This document shows, piece by piece, positions 16,695 to 25,053 of a DNA stretch of 64,000 nt. Below the pieces are notes generated by a model. It was not told where the DNA came from and searched no databases. It saw only the letters and a list, made by a program, of their open reading frames with translations. The position numbers and the translations under genes were made by a program. Source of the stretch: Microbacterium sp. C7(2022) (GTDB lineage: Bacteria; Actinomycetota; Actinomycetes; Actinomycetales; Microbacteriaceae); assembly GCF_028823665.1 (NCBI RefSeq), contig NZ_JAPEHV010000005.1, positions 310,001-374,000 of the forward strand, given 5' to 3'. The first letter of the stretch is position 1; every line of letters starts with the position of its first letter.

Positions 16695-17963
16695 ATGGCC
16701 CGCATCGGTGAGAGTGCCGACCTGTTCAAGTGCTCGTTCTGCGGGAAGAGCCAGAAGCAGGTTCAGCAGCTCATTGCCGGACCAGGCGTCTACATCTGCG
16801 ATGAGTGCGTCGAGTTGTGCAACGAGATCATCGAAGAGCGCATGGCAGAGTCCGCGTCCGGTGAGGTTGCCGAGTTCGACCTTCCCAAGCCGCGCGAGAT
16901 CTTCAGCTACCTCGAGGAATACGTGGTGGGCCAGCACGCAGCAAAGCGTGCGTTGGCAGTGGCCGTGTACAACCACTACAAGCGCGTGCGGGCACACGGA
17001 ACCATTCAGTCTGCGGAGCAGCGGGCCGAAGAGGTTGAGATCGCCAAGAGCAACATCCTGCTGCTCGGGCCGACCGGGTGCGGCAAGACGTACTTGGCGC
17101 AGACGCTCGCGAAGCGATTGAACGTTCCGTTCGCCGTCGCCGACGCGACCGCGCTCACGGAAGCTGGCTACGTCGGCGAAGACGTGGAAAACATTCTCCT
17201 CAAGCTGTTGCAGGCCGCCGACTTCGACACCAAGCGTGCCGAGACCGGCATCATCTATATCGACGAGGTCGACAAGATCGCGCGGAAGGCCGAGAACCCG
17301 TCGATCACGCGGGATGTTTCCGGTGAGGGCGTGCAGCAGGCGTTGCTGAAGATTCTCGAGGGCACCGTGGCTTCTGTGCCCCCGCAAGGCGGACGTAAGC
17401 ACCCGCACCAGGAGTTCATTCAGATCGACACCACGAACGTGTTGTTCATCGTGGCGGGCGCGTTCGCCGGGCTCGAGGACATCATCTCGTCACGCGTCGG
17501 CAAGCACGGCATCGGCTTCGGCGCCCAGTTGCATGAAAAGGGCGACGACCTGAACCTCTTCGGCGAAGTGCGGCCCGAAGACCTTCACAAGTTCGGGTTG
17601 ATTCCGGAATTCATCGGCCGTCTGCCGGTTGTGGCATCTGTCTCACCTCTCGACCGCGAGGCGTTGATGGAGATCCTCTCCGAACCGAAGAACGCCCTGG
17701 TGAAGCAGTACCAGCGAATGTTCGAACTCGACGGCGTCGAACTCGAATTCGACGACGGCGCGCTGGGAGCCATCGCCGACCTGGCTGTGGAGCGGAAGAC
17801 GGGCGCGCGGGGCCTCCGCGCGATCCTTGAGGATGTACTCGGACCGATCATGTTCGAGATTCCTTCGACCGAAGATGTCGACAAGGTCATCGTTACCCAG
17901 GCCGCTGTCGAAGACGGGGCTGCGCCCACCTTCGTTCTGAGGCAGAAGCGAAAAAGCGCGTGA
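16695..17963 (+). CDS. clpX: ATP-dependent Clp protease ATP-binding subunit ClpX
   Basis: This 422-aa AAA+ unfoldase feeds substrates to ClpP1P2. The N-terminal zinc-binding domain has CSFCGKSQ and [10 protein letters not shown] (residues 13-40). Walker A is GPTGCGKT near residue 125, Walker B is [10 protein letters not shown] near 190, and the pore loop is GYVGEDVE. Sensor and C-terminal small domain sequences ([16 protein letters not shown]) complete it. The ATG at 16695 has GGACGAGGAG upstream, so it is translated from a short leader; a TAGGCT near 16645 is a plausible -10. It is separated from clpP2 by 187 bp with two inverted repeats, implying partly independent expression. Confidence 0.98.
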   Translation: MARIGESADLFKCSFCGKSQKQVQQLIAGPGVYICDECVELCNEIIEERMAESASGEVAEFDLPKPREIFSYLEEYVVGQHAAKRALAVAVYNHYKRVRAHGTIQSAEQRAEEVEIAKSNILLLGPTGCGKTYLAQTLAKRLNVPFAVADATALTEAGYVGEDVENILLKLLQAADFDTKRAETGIIYIDEVDKIARKAENPSITRDVSGEGVQQALLKILEGTVASVPPQGGRKHPHQEFIQIDTTNVLFIVAGAFAGLEDIISSRVGKHGIGFGAQLHEKGDDLNLFGEVRPEDLHKFGLIPEFIGRLPVVASVSPLDREALMEILSEPKNALVKQYQRMFELDGVELEFDDGALGAIADLAVERKTGARGLRAILEDVLGPIMFEIPSTEDVDKVIVTQAAVEDGAAPTFVLRQKRKSA

Positions 17964-17979
17964 TCGCTCGCTGATACGA

Positions 17980-18019
17980 CAAACCGCCCCGATGCCGCTC
18001 TCGCGGTCGGGGCGGTTTG
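17980..18019. terminator. Bidirectional terminator between clpX and M3 peptidase gene
   Basis: Arms CAAACCGCCCC (17980-17990) and its complement (18009-18019) enclose a further short stem. It serves two convergent genes; the A/T ends give T-runs in both directions. Confidence 0.85.
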
Positions 18020-18026
18020 CGTTGTC

Positions 18027-20078
18027 TCAGCCGGTGAGGCCGCGGCGAGCCAAGAGGGGCTCGATACGGGCGTCGCGGCCGCGGAAGTCGCGGTAGGCCT
18101 CGAGCGGGTCCTTCGAACCCCCAACGCCCAGCAGCCTCTCGCGGAAGCGGTCGCCGTTGGCACGAGTCAGACCGCCGTTCTCACGGAACCACTCGACGGT
18201 GTCGGCATCGAGCACCTCGCTCCAGATGTACGAGTAGTACCCGGCGCTGTAGCCGCCTGAGAACACATGCGCGAAGTAGGTGGATGAGTAGCGCGTGGGA
18301 ACCACCGGGTTGGCCAAGCCGATGTCGGCCAGGGCCGCAGCCTCGAAGAGGGCGACGTCGATATCGGCCTTGGCATCGTCGGCCGCCAGCGAATGCCAGG
18401 CCTGGTCGAGCCAGGAAGCCGCGAGATACTCGCTGGTGGCGAAGCCCTGGTTGAATGCCTCGGACTCGTGCAGTCGTGTGACGAGGTCCGCCGGGAGAGG
18501 CTCGTCTGTCTCGATGTGGCGAGCATACGAGGTGAGGATCTCGGGCCAGTAGATCCACATCTCGTTGACCTGGCTCGGGAACTCGACGAAGTCTCGGAAG
18601 ACATTCGTTCCCGCGAAGTGTGGATAGGTGACCGTCGCGAACAGTCCGTGCAACGCATGCCCGAACTCGTGGAAGAGGGTGGTGACCTCGTCCAACGAGA
18701 GCAATGTGCGTTGACCGGCCGCGGGCTTGGGCACGTTGAGGTTGTTCACCACGACGGGCCGGCTGTCGCGCAGTCGAGACTGCGACACGATCGAGTTCAT
18801 CCACGCGCCCCCGCGCTTGGAATCGCGGGTGTAGAGGTCGAGCACATACAAGCCGAGCTCGGACCCGTCCTCATTGTGGAGTTCGAAGACACGTGCGTCG
18901 GGATGATACGCGGGGAGATCGTGACGCTCGGTGAAAGTGACGCCGTACAGCTCGGTGGCGGCGCGGAATACACCCTGTTGGAGGACGCGTTCGGCCTCGA
19001 ACCACGGACGCAACGCCGCCGTGTCGATGTCATACCGCGCGGTGCGGACCTTCTCGGTGTAGTACGCCCAGTCATGCGCTTCGAGAGGGAAGGGCTCAGG
19101 GTCGGCGTCGATTAGCGCTTGCAGCGCTTCTTGCTCGCGGCGCGCGTTCTCAGCAGCGGGCACGGCGAGCTTACGCAACAGCGTGTGGACGGCGTCGGGG
19201 GACCCGGCCGTCTGATCGGACGTGATGTACGCCGCGTGAGATGCGTACCCCAGCAGGCGCGCGCGTTCGGCGCGGAGGCGCACGATCTCGAGCAATACTG
19301 CTCGGTTGTCGTGTTCGTTGCCGCGGCGACCGCGCGCACGCGAGGCCTCGAGGATCCGTCGCCTGCTCTCTCGATTCGTCAACGACGACAATGCAGGATG
19401 CCCGGTGAAGAGGGTGAGGGTGATCAGCCACTTCCCCTCTAGTCCGCGGTCGCTCGCCGCCTGCGCCGCTGCGGACAGCGCGCCGTCGCTCAGGCCTTCA
19501 AGTTCGGAGACGTCATCAAAAACGACGGCGAGGTCGTTGGTGTCGGCGAGGAGGTTCTTCTCGAAGGTCGTCGACAGGACTGACAGGCGCTGGTTGAGGC
19601 GCGTGAGCTGTGCCTTGGCGTCCTCGTCGAGCGCCGCGCCGGCGTGCGACATTTCCTGGAAGTGGCGCTGGACGAGGTATCGCTGCTCGTCCGTCCAGTC
19701 GGACGCCTCGATCTGTTCGTGCAGCGTCTTGATGCGCCAGAACAGCGCCGAGTCCAGCTGAATTGCATCGTGATGCGCTGACATGAGGGGCGCCAGCTGC
19801 TCGTCGATCTCTTGGATCTCCTCCGTCGCATCTGCTGATGAGACTGTGTAGAACGTGTGCGCGACTTGTTCGAGTGCGCTGCCGCTCTCTTCGATCGGCA
19901 CCATGGTGTTCTCGAAGGTCGGCATCGATCGAGCGCGGGTGATTCGGCTGATTTCTTCACGGTGCTGGGCGAAGGCAACGTCAAAGGCCGGTAGGTAGTG
20001 CTCGGGTCGGATGAGTCGGTAGTCCGGCAGTCCGTAGGGGAGGGTGGACGGGGTGAGTAGCGGGTTCTCGGAGGGCAT
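18027..20078 (-). CDS. M3 family metallopeptidase (Dcp/oligopeptidase A type)
   Basis: This 683-aa cytosolic zinc peptidase degrades short peptides. The zinc site is TLFHEFGHALHG, with His and Glu near residues 470-474 and the third ligand Glu downstream in DFVEFPSQVNE. The C-terminal HVFSGGYSAGYYSYIWSEVL is the conserved substrate-binding region of M3 enzymes. Length is that of E. coli Dcp or oligopeptidase A, and sequence alone does not separate peptidyl-dipeptidase from oligopeptidase activity. The ATG at 20078 has a TAGGCT hexamer ending 6 bases before it and no SD, so it is probably leaderless. It is divergent from an ArsR-like regulator across 91 bp, and ends at a terminator shared with clpX. 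Confidence 0.95.
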   Translation of the reverse strand: MPSENPLLTPSTLPYGLPDYRLIRPEHYLPAFDVAFAQHREEISRITRARSMPTFENTMVPIEESGSALEQVAHTFYTVSSADATEEIQEIDEQLAPLMSAHHDAIQLDSALFWRIKTLHEQIEASDWTDEQRYLVQRHFQEMSHAGAALDEDAKAQLTRLNQRLSVLSTTFEKNLLADTNDLAVVFDDVSELEGLSDGALSAAAQAASDRGLEGKWLITLTLFTGHPALSSLTNRESRRRILEASRARGRRGNEHDNRAVLLEIVRLRAERARLLGYASHAAYITSDQTAGSPDAVHTLLRKLAVPAAENARREQEALQALIDADPEPFPLEAHDWAYYTEKVRTARYDIDTAALRPWFEAERVLQQGVFRAATELYGVTFTERHDLPAYHPDARVFELHNEDGSELGLYVLDLYTRDSKRGGAWMNSIVSQSRLRDSRPVVVNNLNVPKPAAGQRTLLSLDEVTTLFHEFGHALHGLFATVTYPHFAGTNVFRDFVEFPSQVNEMWIYWPEILTSYARHIETDEPLPADLVTRLHESEAFNQGFATSEYLAASWLDQAWHSLAADDAKADIDVALFEAAALADIGLANPVVPTRYSSTYFAHVFSGGYSAGYYSYIWSEVLDADTVEWFRENGGLTRANGDRFRERLLGVGGSKDPLEAYRDFRGRDARIEPLLARRGLTG

Positions 20079-20084
20079 GGATCG

Positions 20085-20090
20085 AGCCTA
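20085..20090 (-). promoter_or_regulatory. -10 hexamer TAGGCT of M3 peptidase gene (leaderless)
   Basis: TAGGCT on the minus strand is followed by exactly 6 bases and the ATG at 20078. Confidence 0.6.
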
Positions 20091-20108
20091 AACCGATCGC
20101 CCTCGCGT

Positions 20109-20163
20109 GCAAACAAATTTTTGCAAAGAAAATCTTGCAAAGAAACCTTTGCAGTCTTACTCT
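20109..20163 (+). promoter_or_regulatory. Promoter and repeated TGCAAA operator of the regulator-MFS operon
   Basis: TGCAAA occurs at 20109, 20122 and 20136 (spacing 13 and 14) and inverted at 20148-20153. Two copies are the 11-mer TTGCAAAGAAA. The copy at 20135-20140 (TTGCAA) is a -35, 17 bp before -10 TACTCT (20158-20163), which ends 6 bases before the ATG. The AT-rich tract stands out from its surroundings and suits autoregulation by the downstream regulator. Confidence 0.7.
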
Positions 20164-20169
20164 GAGGGC

Positions 20170-20787
20170 ATGGCAGGGGAAGAGAGCCCATCGTTGGCGG
20201 GGCGAAAGCATGAGGAGCGGATCCTCGACACCGGTGCGTTGCGTGCGCTCGCTCATCCGCTTCGTGTGAAGATCTACAACATCCTCAGCCAGTACGGGCC
20301 GCAGACCGCCAGTTCGCTTGCTGAGCGGTTGGGGGAGTCTTCGGGCTCGACGAGCTATCACCTGCGTGCGCTGGCCAAACATGACCTGATTCGAGAGTGT
20401 TCGGACCGGGGAACCGCACGCGAGCGCTGGTGGGAGCGTCCGCAGGGATCGGTATCGTTCGCAAACCCCGACTCGATCACAACGCCTGCTGGCCGTGCGG
20501 CGACGCAGGTGGTGATGACGGAGTTCCTTCGTGACCGAAATGAAGAACTACTCACCTTCGTCGTGCGGGGAATCTCCGGCGAACCGAAGCGGTGGCAGGA
20601 ATCGTCGATGATTTCTACGGCGACAGCGCGGCTCACGCCGGAACAGGCCCAGGCGCTCAGCGAGCGACTCATGGCGATTATCGACGAGACGGTGGCGGAG
20701 TATCGCGATCAGACAGGCGACGACGTGCGGGCGGTCTCGATCCGCAACGACGTGTTCCCGCTCCCTGCCGAAGGAGAGTCGCGATGA
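20170..20787 (+). CDS. ArsR-like winged-helix transcriptional regulator
   Basis: This 205-aa regulator has an N-terminal HTH_20/ArsR-like domain at about residues 20-100: [19 protein letters not shown], then recognition helix region [20 protein letters not shown]. The C-terminal half ([11 protein letters not shown] onward) is the helical domain common in actinobacterial regulators that sit beside MFS exporters. There is no obvious metal-binding Cys cluster, so a small-molecule ligand is more likely. The start is the ATG at 20170, six bases after TACTCT, so the mRNA should be leaderless; the longer frame would start inside the operator. Its stop overlaps the ATG of the MFS gene, tying the two together. 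The TGCAAA repeats just upstream are its likely binding site. Confidence 0.9.
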   Translation: MAGEESPSLAGRKHEERILDTGALRALAHPLRVKIYNILSQYGPQTASSLAERLGESSGSTSYHLRALAKHDLIRECSDRGTARERWWERPQGSVSFANPDSITTPAGRAATQVVMTEFLRDRNEELLTFVVRGISGEPKRWQESSMISTATARLTPEQAQALSERLMAIIDETVAEYRDQTGDDVRAVSIRNDVFPLPAEGESR

Positions 20788-22061
20788 GCGCGACCACCGA
20801 CCACCTCGCCGCGGTCACAGGTCCGGAACCTCGTCCTCCCCGCCCCACGCTCGGTCGCGACTTCTCGAAGCTGTGGACGGCAGCGGCATTCAGCAACCTC
20901 GCCGACGGCGTCGGCCGGCTTGCTGTGCCACTGATCGCCACCACACTCACCGACGACCCGCTCATGATCGCCGCCCTCGGAGCGCTTGCTTTCGTCCCTT
21001 GGCTCCTCTTTGGACTGCCCGCCGGAATGATCGTCGACCGCTTCGATCGTCGCCGGGTGATGGCTCTCGCCAATGTGCTGCGCGGCGCGATCGCGCTCTG
21101 GCTGGCGGTGCTCACGGCGACGGATCAGCTGACGGTGTGGTGGCTATTCGCAGCCACACTCGTGTTTGGGCTTGGTGAGACTCTGTTCGACAATGCCACG
21201 AACGCGGTCGTTCCGAGCGTGGTGCCGCGCCCGGCACTCGATCGAGCGAACGGTTTCATGCAGGCGGCTCAGATCACGATCGACAGTTTCATCGCAGCGC
21301 CGATCGGTGGTGTGTTGTTCGCCGTCTCCATGGCGCTGCCGCTGTGGCTCGGATCGGTGGGCTACATCGTTCCTGTCGTGCTGGCCATTCTCCTGCCACT
21401 GTCGGCTGCGCGCCCGCTCCGTGATTCACCGAGCCCTGACGATGCCGCCGACTCGCGGCCATCCACGCGTGATGCGCTGGCTTATCTCATCCACCACCGG
21501 TTTCTGCGGTCGATGGTTGTGTTCACCTCCGTGGTGGGCTGTGCGTTCGCCTTCGGCCAAGCGGCGAGCCTGCTGTACTTCCTCGATGAGTTGGCGATTC
21601 CCGCAGCCGCGGTGGGAATCGTCACCGCGGGTATCGGGCTGGGCGCGCTGGGCGGTTCGCTGATCGCATCGACGTTGGTGGCCAAGTTCGGCCGTGGACC
21701 GGTGCTCCTCGGCGCGAACGTCGCCGCAGCGCTGGCCCTCGTCGCGGTGTGGGCCGCGCCCGAAGTGATCACGGGAATCGTGGCGTACGCGCTCATGGCG
21801 GCGGCGGTGTCGATCTGGAACGTGCCGTGGGGCGCGCTTCGTCAGGCCATCGTGCCGGGTGAACTCTTCGGCCGCGTGCTCGGGGTCAGCCGAACCTTGA
21901 CATGGGGGCTGTTCCCGTTTGCCACCATCCTGGGTGGCCTCGTCGCCCGCATCGATCTGCGTCTGCCGTTCCTGATCGCAGGAATCGTGACATCCGTGGC
22001 GGTCTTGTTCGGCGCGCGCCTGCTCCTTGAAGCATCCCGCCACACGTCTCCGGAGAGGTAA
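20784..22061 (+). CDS. MFS transporter (exporter type)
   Basis: This 425-aa major facilitator protein has about twelve hydrophobic segments. The MFS loop motif between helices 2 and 3 is seen as [19 protein letters not shown]. It resembles the MefA/enterobactin-exporter group, drug or siderophore efflux proteins often placed behind an ArsR-like repressor; the cargo cannot be named. Its ATG overlaps the regulator stop (ATGA) with GAAGGAGAG upstream, so it is translated by coupling. The gene converges on a small hypothetical gene with only 2 bp between stops and no hairpin. The regulator presumably represses both genes until a ligand binds. Confidence 0.92.
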   Translation: MSATTDHLAAVTGPEPRPPRPTLGRDFSKLWTAAAFSNLADGVGRLAVPLIATTLTDDPLMIAALGALAFVPWLLFGLPAGMIVDRFDRRRVMALANVLRGAIALWLAVLTATDQLTVWWLFAATLVFGLGETLFDNATNAVVPSVVPRPALDRANGFMQAAQITIDSFIAAPIGGVLFAVSMALPLWLGSVGYIVPVVLAILLPLSAARPLRDSPSPDDAADSRPSTRDALAYLIHHRFLRSMVVFTSVVGCAFAFGQAASLLYFLDELAIPAAAVGIVTAGIGLGALGGSLIASTLVAKFGRGPVLLGANVAAALALVAVWAAPEVITGIVAYALMAAAVSIWNVPWGALRQAIVPGELFGRVLGVSRTLTWGLFPFATILGGLVARIDLRLPFLIAGIVTSVAVLFGARLLLEASRHTSPER

Positions 22062-22063
22062 CG

Positions 22064-22306
22064 TCACTCCTCGTCGTCGGAGTGCCCCACGATCGCGGCG
22101 CCGTCTGGTCCTACCGTGACGACGATTCCTGAGTCGAGCTCAGCGATCGGGCGCCCCTCCAGCCATGTGAGCGTCCACCGCTGTCGGGGCTGACCGAGCT
22201 GGTCGCCCGGAAGGGCAGCATCGACGCTGCGCACGGCTTCGACGAGCGCAGCGGGGAGAGTGCGCGGCGGCTCGTCGCCGCTCGTCCAGCGGGTTCCGAG
22301 TTGCAT
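22064..22306 (-). CDS. Small hypothetical protein downstream of valS
   Basis: This 80-aa protein is not recognised. It is soluble, acidic at the C-terminus (SDDEE) and has a central beta-like segment WTLTWLEGRPIAELDSGIVVTVGPDGAAIVG in parts. Coding is supported by a near-consensus SD (AGGAGG, 6 bases before the ATG) placed in the last codons of valS, the valS stop being one base before its ATG. It is therefore in the valS operon and probably well translated. It converges on the MFS gene. No catalytic motif or membrane segment is visible. Confidence 0.75.
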   Translation of the reverse strand: MQLGTRWTSGDEPPRTLPAALVEAVRSVDAALPGDQLGQPRQRWTLTWLEGRPIAELDSGIVVTVGPDGAAIVGHSDDEE

Positions 22307-22307
22307 G

Positions 22308-24890
22308 TCACACCTCCTGCGGGGCGAGTTGGATGTCGGCGATCGCGAACTCCTCGCCGGTGGCGACGAGCTCGAGATTTTCGATCCGACCCACGGCGCG
22401 CAGGTCGCCCTCGGCCAGTCGAAGGCTGTCGATCATCTCAGCGTTCGCCTGAATCGTGAGCGATGAGACGGGGGTCTTTTGCGAGGCCTTCGCCTCCGTC
22501 TTGGCGCGACGGATGCCAACCAAGGCTTCGCCGACGGCCGTGAGTACCGCGGGGTCACCGTCGATCTCGAGCGGAGTCGGCCACGCTGCGGTGTGCACCG
22601 ATCCGTCGTTGAACCATGACCACGATTCCTCTGCGGCGAACGAGATGACGGGGGCGAAGAGCCGGAGCAACGTCGACAGCGCGGTGCGCAGGGCGAGCGC
22701 CGCCGATGCCTGGCCGACATCGGTGCGGTTGTAGGCCCGCTCCTTGACCAGCTCGAGGTAGTCGTCGCAGAACGTCCAGAAGAACGACTCGGTCACTTCC
22801 AACGCGCGTGCGTGGTCGAAGCTCTCGAGAGCGTTCGTTGCCTCGCGCACCACCCCGTCAAGGGTGGCGAGCATCGCCGCGTCGAGCGCGTGGGTGACCT
22901 CGGCGCCTTCGGGCACGGGGAAGGAGAGAACGAACTTGGCGGCGTTCAGCACCTTGATCGCCAGGCGACGGCCGATCTTGATCTGCGTCGGGTTCTGCGG
23001 GTCAAAGGCGGCGTCAGTGCCCAGGCGGCTGGATGCCGCCCAGTAGCGCACTGCGTCAGAGCCGTGGCGTTCAAGGATGTCGGCCGGGGTGACGACGTTG
23101 CCCTTGGATTTGGACATCTTCTTGCGGTCGGGGTCGACGATGAACCCCGAGATCGCGGCGTCTCGCCAGGGGGCGCGGCCGTCTTCGAGCGCGCTGCGCA
23201 GCATCGTCGAGAACAGCCAGGTGCGGATGATGTCCTGACCTTGGGGGCGCACATCGAAGGGAGCGACGAGGTCCCACAGCTCGGGGTCGCGATCCCAGCC
23301 TCCCGCAAGCTGCGGGGTCAGCGACGAGGTTGCCCACGTGTCGAAGATGTCCTTCTCGCCTTCGAAGCCGCCGGGGACTCCGCGCTGGTCCTCGGTGTAA
23401 CCAGCGGGCACGTCGGTGGTGGGGTCGACGGGAAGAGCGCTGTGATCCGGCGTCAGCACGCGGCTGTAGTCACGCTCGCCGTTCTCGTCGAGCGGGTACC
23501 AGACCGGAATCGGCACGCCGAAGAATCGCTGGCGCGACACGAGCCAGTCGCCGGTGAGGCCGTTTGTCCAGTTCTCGTAGCGCACACGCATGAAGTCCGG
23601 ATGCCACGAAACCTCGCGTCCCAGTTCGATCAGCTTGTCTCGCAGTGCCGCATCGCGTGCGCCGTTGCGCAGATACCACTGACGCGTCGACACGATCTCG
23701 AGGGGACGGTCGCCCTTCTCGAAGAACTTCACGGCGTGGGTGAACGGCTTCGGGTCGCCGATGAGGTCGCCCGAGGCGCGGAGCAGTTCGACGATCTCTT
23801 TCTTCGCGCTGAACACCGTCTTGCCCGCGATCTGCGCATAGGCGGCGCGGGCGTCGTCGCTGGTGATGACATCGGGAGCCTCGGCGATCACGCGACCGTC
23901 CTGGCCCAGGATGGTGCGGTTGGGGAGGTCGAGCTCGCGCCACCACACGACGTCGGTGACATCACCGAAGGTGCAGATCATCGCGATGCCCGAACCCTTG
24001 TCCTTCTGAGCAAGAGGGTGGGCGAGGATGGGCACCTCGACGTCGAAGATCGGTGTGCGCACGGTTGAGCCGAACAGCGCCTGGTAGCGCTCGTCGTCGG
24101 GGTGGGCCACCAGGGCAACGCATGCAGCCAGCAGTTCGGGGCGCGTGGTCTCGATGTGTACGTCGCCGCTGCCATCGGTCTTGTGGAACGCCACGCGGTG
24201 GTAGGCCGCCGGCTGGTCGCGGTCTTCGAGTTCGGCCTGGGCGATCGCCGACCGGAAGTCGATGTCCCACAGCGTCGGCGCCATGGCCTGGTATGCCTCG
24301 CCCCGCTCGATGTTGCGGAGGAACGCCCGCTGGCTTGTCCGGATGGTTTCGTCCGAGATGGTGCGGTAGGTCTGCGTCCAATCGACGCTCAGGCCCAAGG
24401 AACGCCACAGGTCTTCGAAGTGCTTCTCGTCCTCGACCGTAAGGCGCTCGCACAGCTCGATGAAGTTTCGACGGCTGATGGGAATCTGGTCCGCGGCGCG
24501 GCTGCTCTTGTTGTCGCCACCTTCGAACGGCGGCGTGAAGTCAGCGTCGTACGGGAGGGTGGGGTCGCAACGCACGCCGTAGTAGTTCTGAACGCGGCGC
24601 TCCGTCGGCAGGCCGTTGTCGTCCCAGCCCATCGGGTAGAACACGGTCTTCCCGCGCATGCGCTCGAATCGCACCTTGACGTCGGTGTGTGTGTAGCTGA
24701 AGACGTGACCGATGTGCAGAGAGCCTGAAGCGGTCGGCGGTGGAGTGTCGACGGAGAAGATGCCGTCGCGACCCACTTCGGTGGCACGCACGCGGTCGAA
24801 CAGGTACGTTCCCTGGGCCTTCCAGGCCGCATCCCACTTGGCTTCGAGACCCTCGAGGGCGGGCTTGTCGGGAATGAGCGCGTCAGACAT
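22308..24890 (-). CDS. valS: Valyl-tRNA synthetase, archaeal-like type
   Basis: This 860-aa class I synthetase charges tRNA-Val. The HIGH motif is in ASGSLHIGHVFSYTHTD near residue 50, and KMSKSKG lies near 590. The editing domain and the anticodon-binding helical domain follow. The segment GLPTERRVQNYYGVRCDP and the absence of any visible C-terminal coiled-coil arm point to the archaeal-like (type 2) ValRS rather than the common bacterial form; this is from family memory. The ATG at 24890 has AGGAG 5 bases upstream; the open frame further upstream is not needed. A TAAGAT hexamer about 60 bases upstream is a possible -10. There is no T-box in its short leader. Confidence 0.97.
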   Translation of the reverse strand: MSDALIPDKPALEGLEAKWDAAWKAQGTYLFDRVRATEVGRDGIFSVDTPPPTASGSLHIGHVFSYTHTDVKVRFERMRGKTVFYPMGWDDNGLPTERRVQNYYGVRCDPTLPYDADFTPPFEGGDNKSSRAADQIPISRRNFIELCERLTVEDEKHFEDLWRSLGLSVDWTQTYRTISDETIRTSQRAFLRNIERGEAYQAMAPTLWDIDFRSAIAQAELEDRDQPAAYHRVAFHKTDGSGDVHIETTRPELLAACVALVAHPDDERYQALFGSTVRTPIFDVEVPILAHPLAQKDKGSGIAMICTFGDVTDVVWWRELDLPNRTILGQDGRVIAEAPDVITSDDARAAYAQIAGKTVFSAKKEIVELLRASGDLIGDPKPFTHAVKFFEKGDRPLEIVSTRQWYLRNGARDAALRDKLIELGREVSWHPDFMRVRYENWTNGLTGDWLVSRQRFFGVPIPVWYPLDENGERDYSRVLTPDHSALPVDPTTDVPAGYTEDQRGVPGGFEGEKDIFDTWATSSLTPQLAGGWDRDPELWDLVAPFDVRPQGQDIIRTWLFSTMLRSALEDGRAPWRDAAISGFIVDPDRKKMSKSKGNVVTPADILERHGSDAVRYWAASSRLGTDAAFDPQNPTQIKIGRRLAIKVLNAAKFVLSFPVPEGAEVTHALDAAMLATLDGVVREATNALESFDHARALEVTESFFWTFCDDYLELVKERAYNRTDVGQASAALALRTALSTLLRLFAPVISFAAEESWSWFNDGSVHTAAWPTPLEIDGDPAVLTAVGEALVGIRRAKTEAKASQKTPVSSLTIQANAEMIDSLRLAEGDLRAVGRIENLELVATGEEFAIADIQLAPQEV

Positions 24891-24989
24891 GGGGTCTCCT
24901 TGCGATATGTGCGGCACTGTGTGAGCGTGCCTGAGTGTGGGTCGCCCCAAATCTTATCGCGCGAGGCTCACCAGCGCCTCCGGAGTAAA

Positions 24990-25020
24990 TCCACCGAGTG
25001 CAAAAACGCGATACGGTGGA
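24990..25020 (+). promoter_or_regulatory. 7-bp inverted repeat upstream of ABC solute-binding gene
   Basis: Arms TCCACCG (24990-24996) and CGGTGGA (25014-25020) match perfectly with a 17-base spacer containing a run of five A. It lies 33 bp before the ATG, where an operator or promoter is expected. Confidence 0.35.
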
Positions 25021-25053
25021 GCTTCCCCCTTCGCACTCTCCCGAGGTTTTGCT

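Noticed and set aside
13466..16729. 1087-aa open frame on the minus strand across tig, clpP1 and clpP2
   Set aside because: Fully antisense to conserved genes and passes through the tig terminator; a GC shadow.
24891..25053. T-box upstream of valS
   Set aside because: No T-box consensus or anti-terminator fold in the leader on the minus strand.
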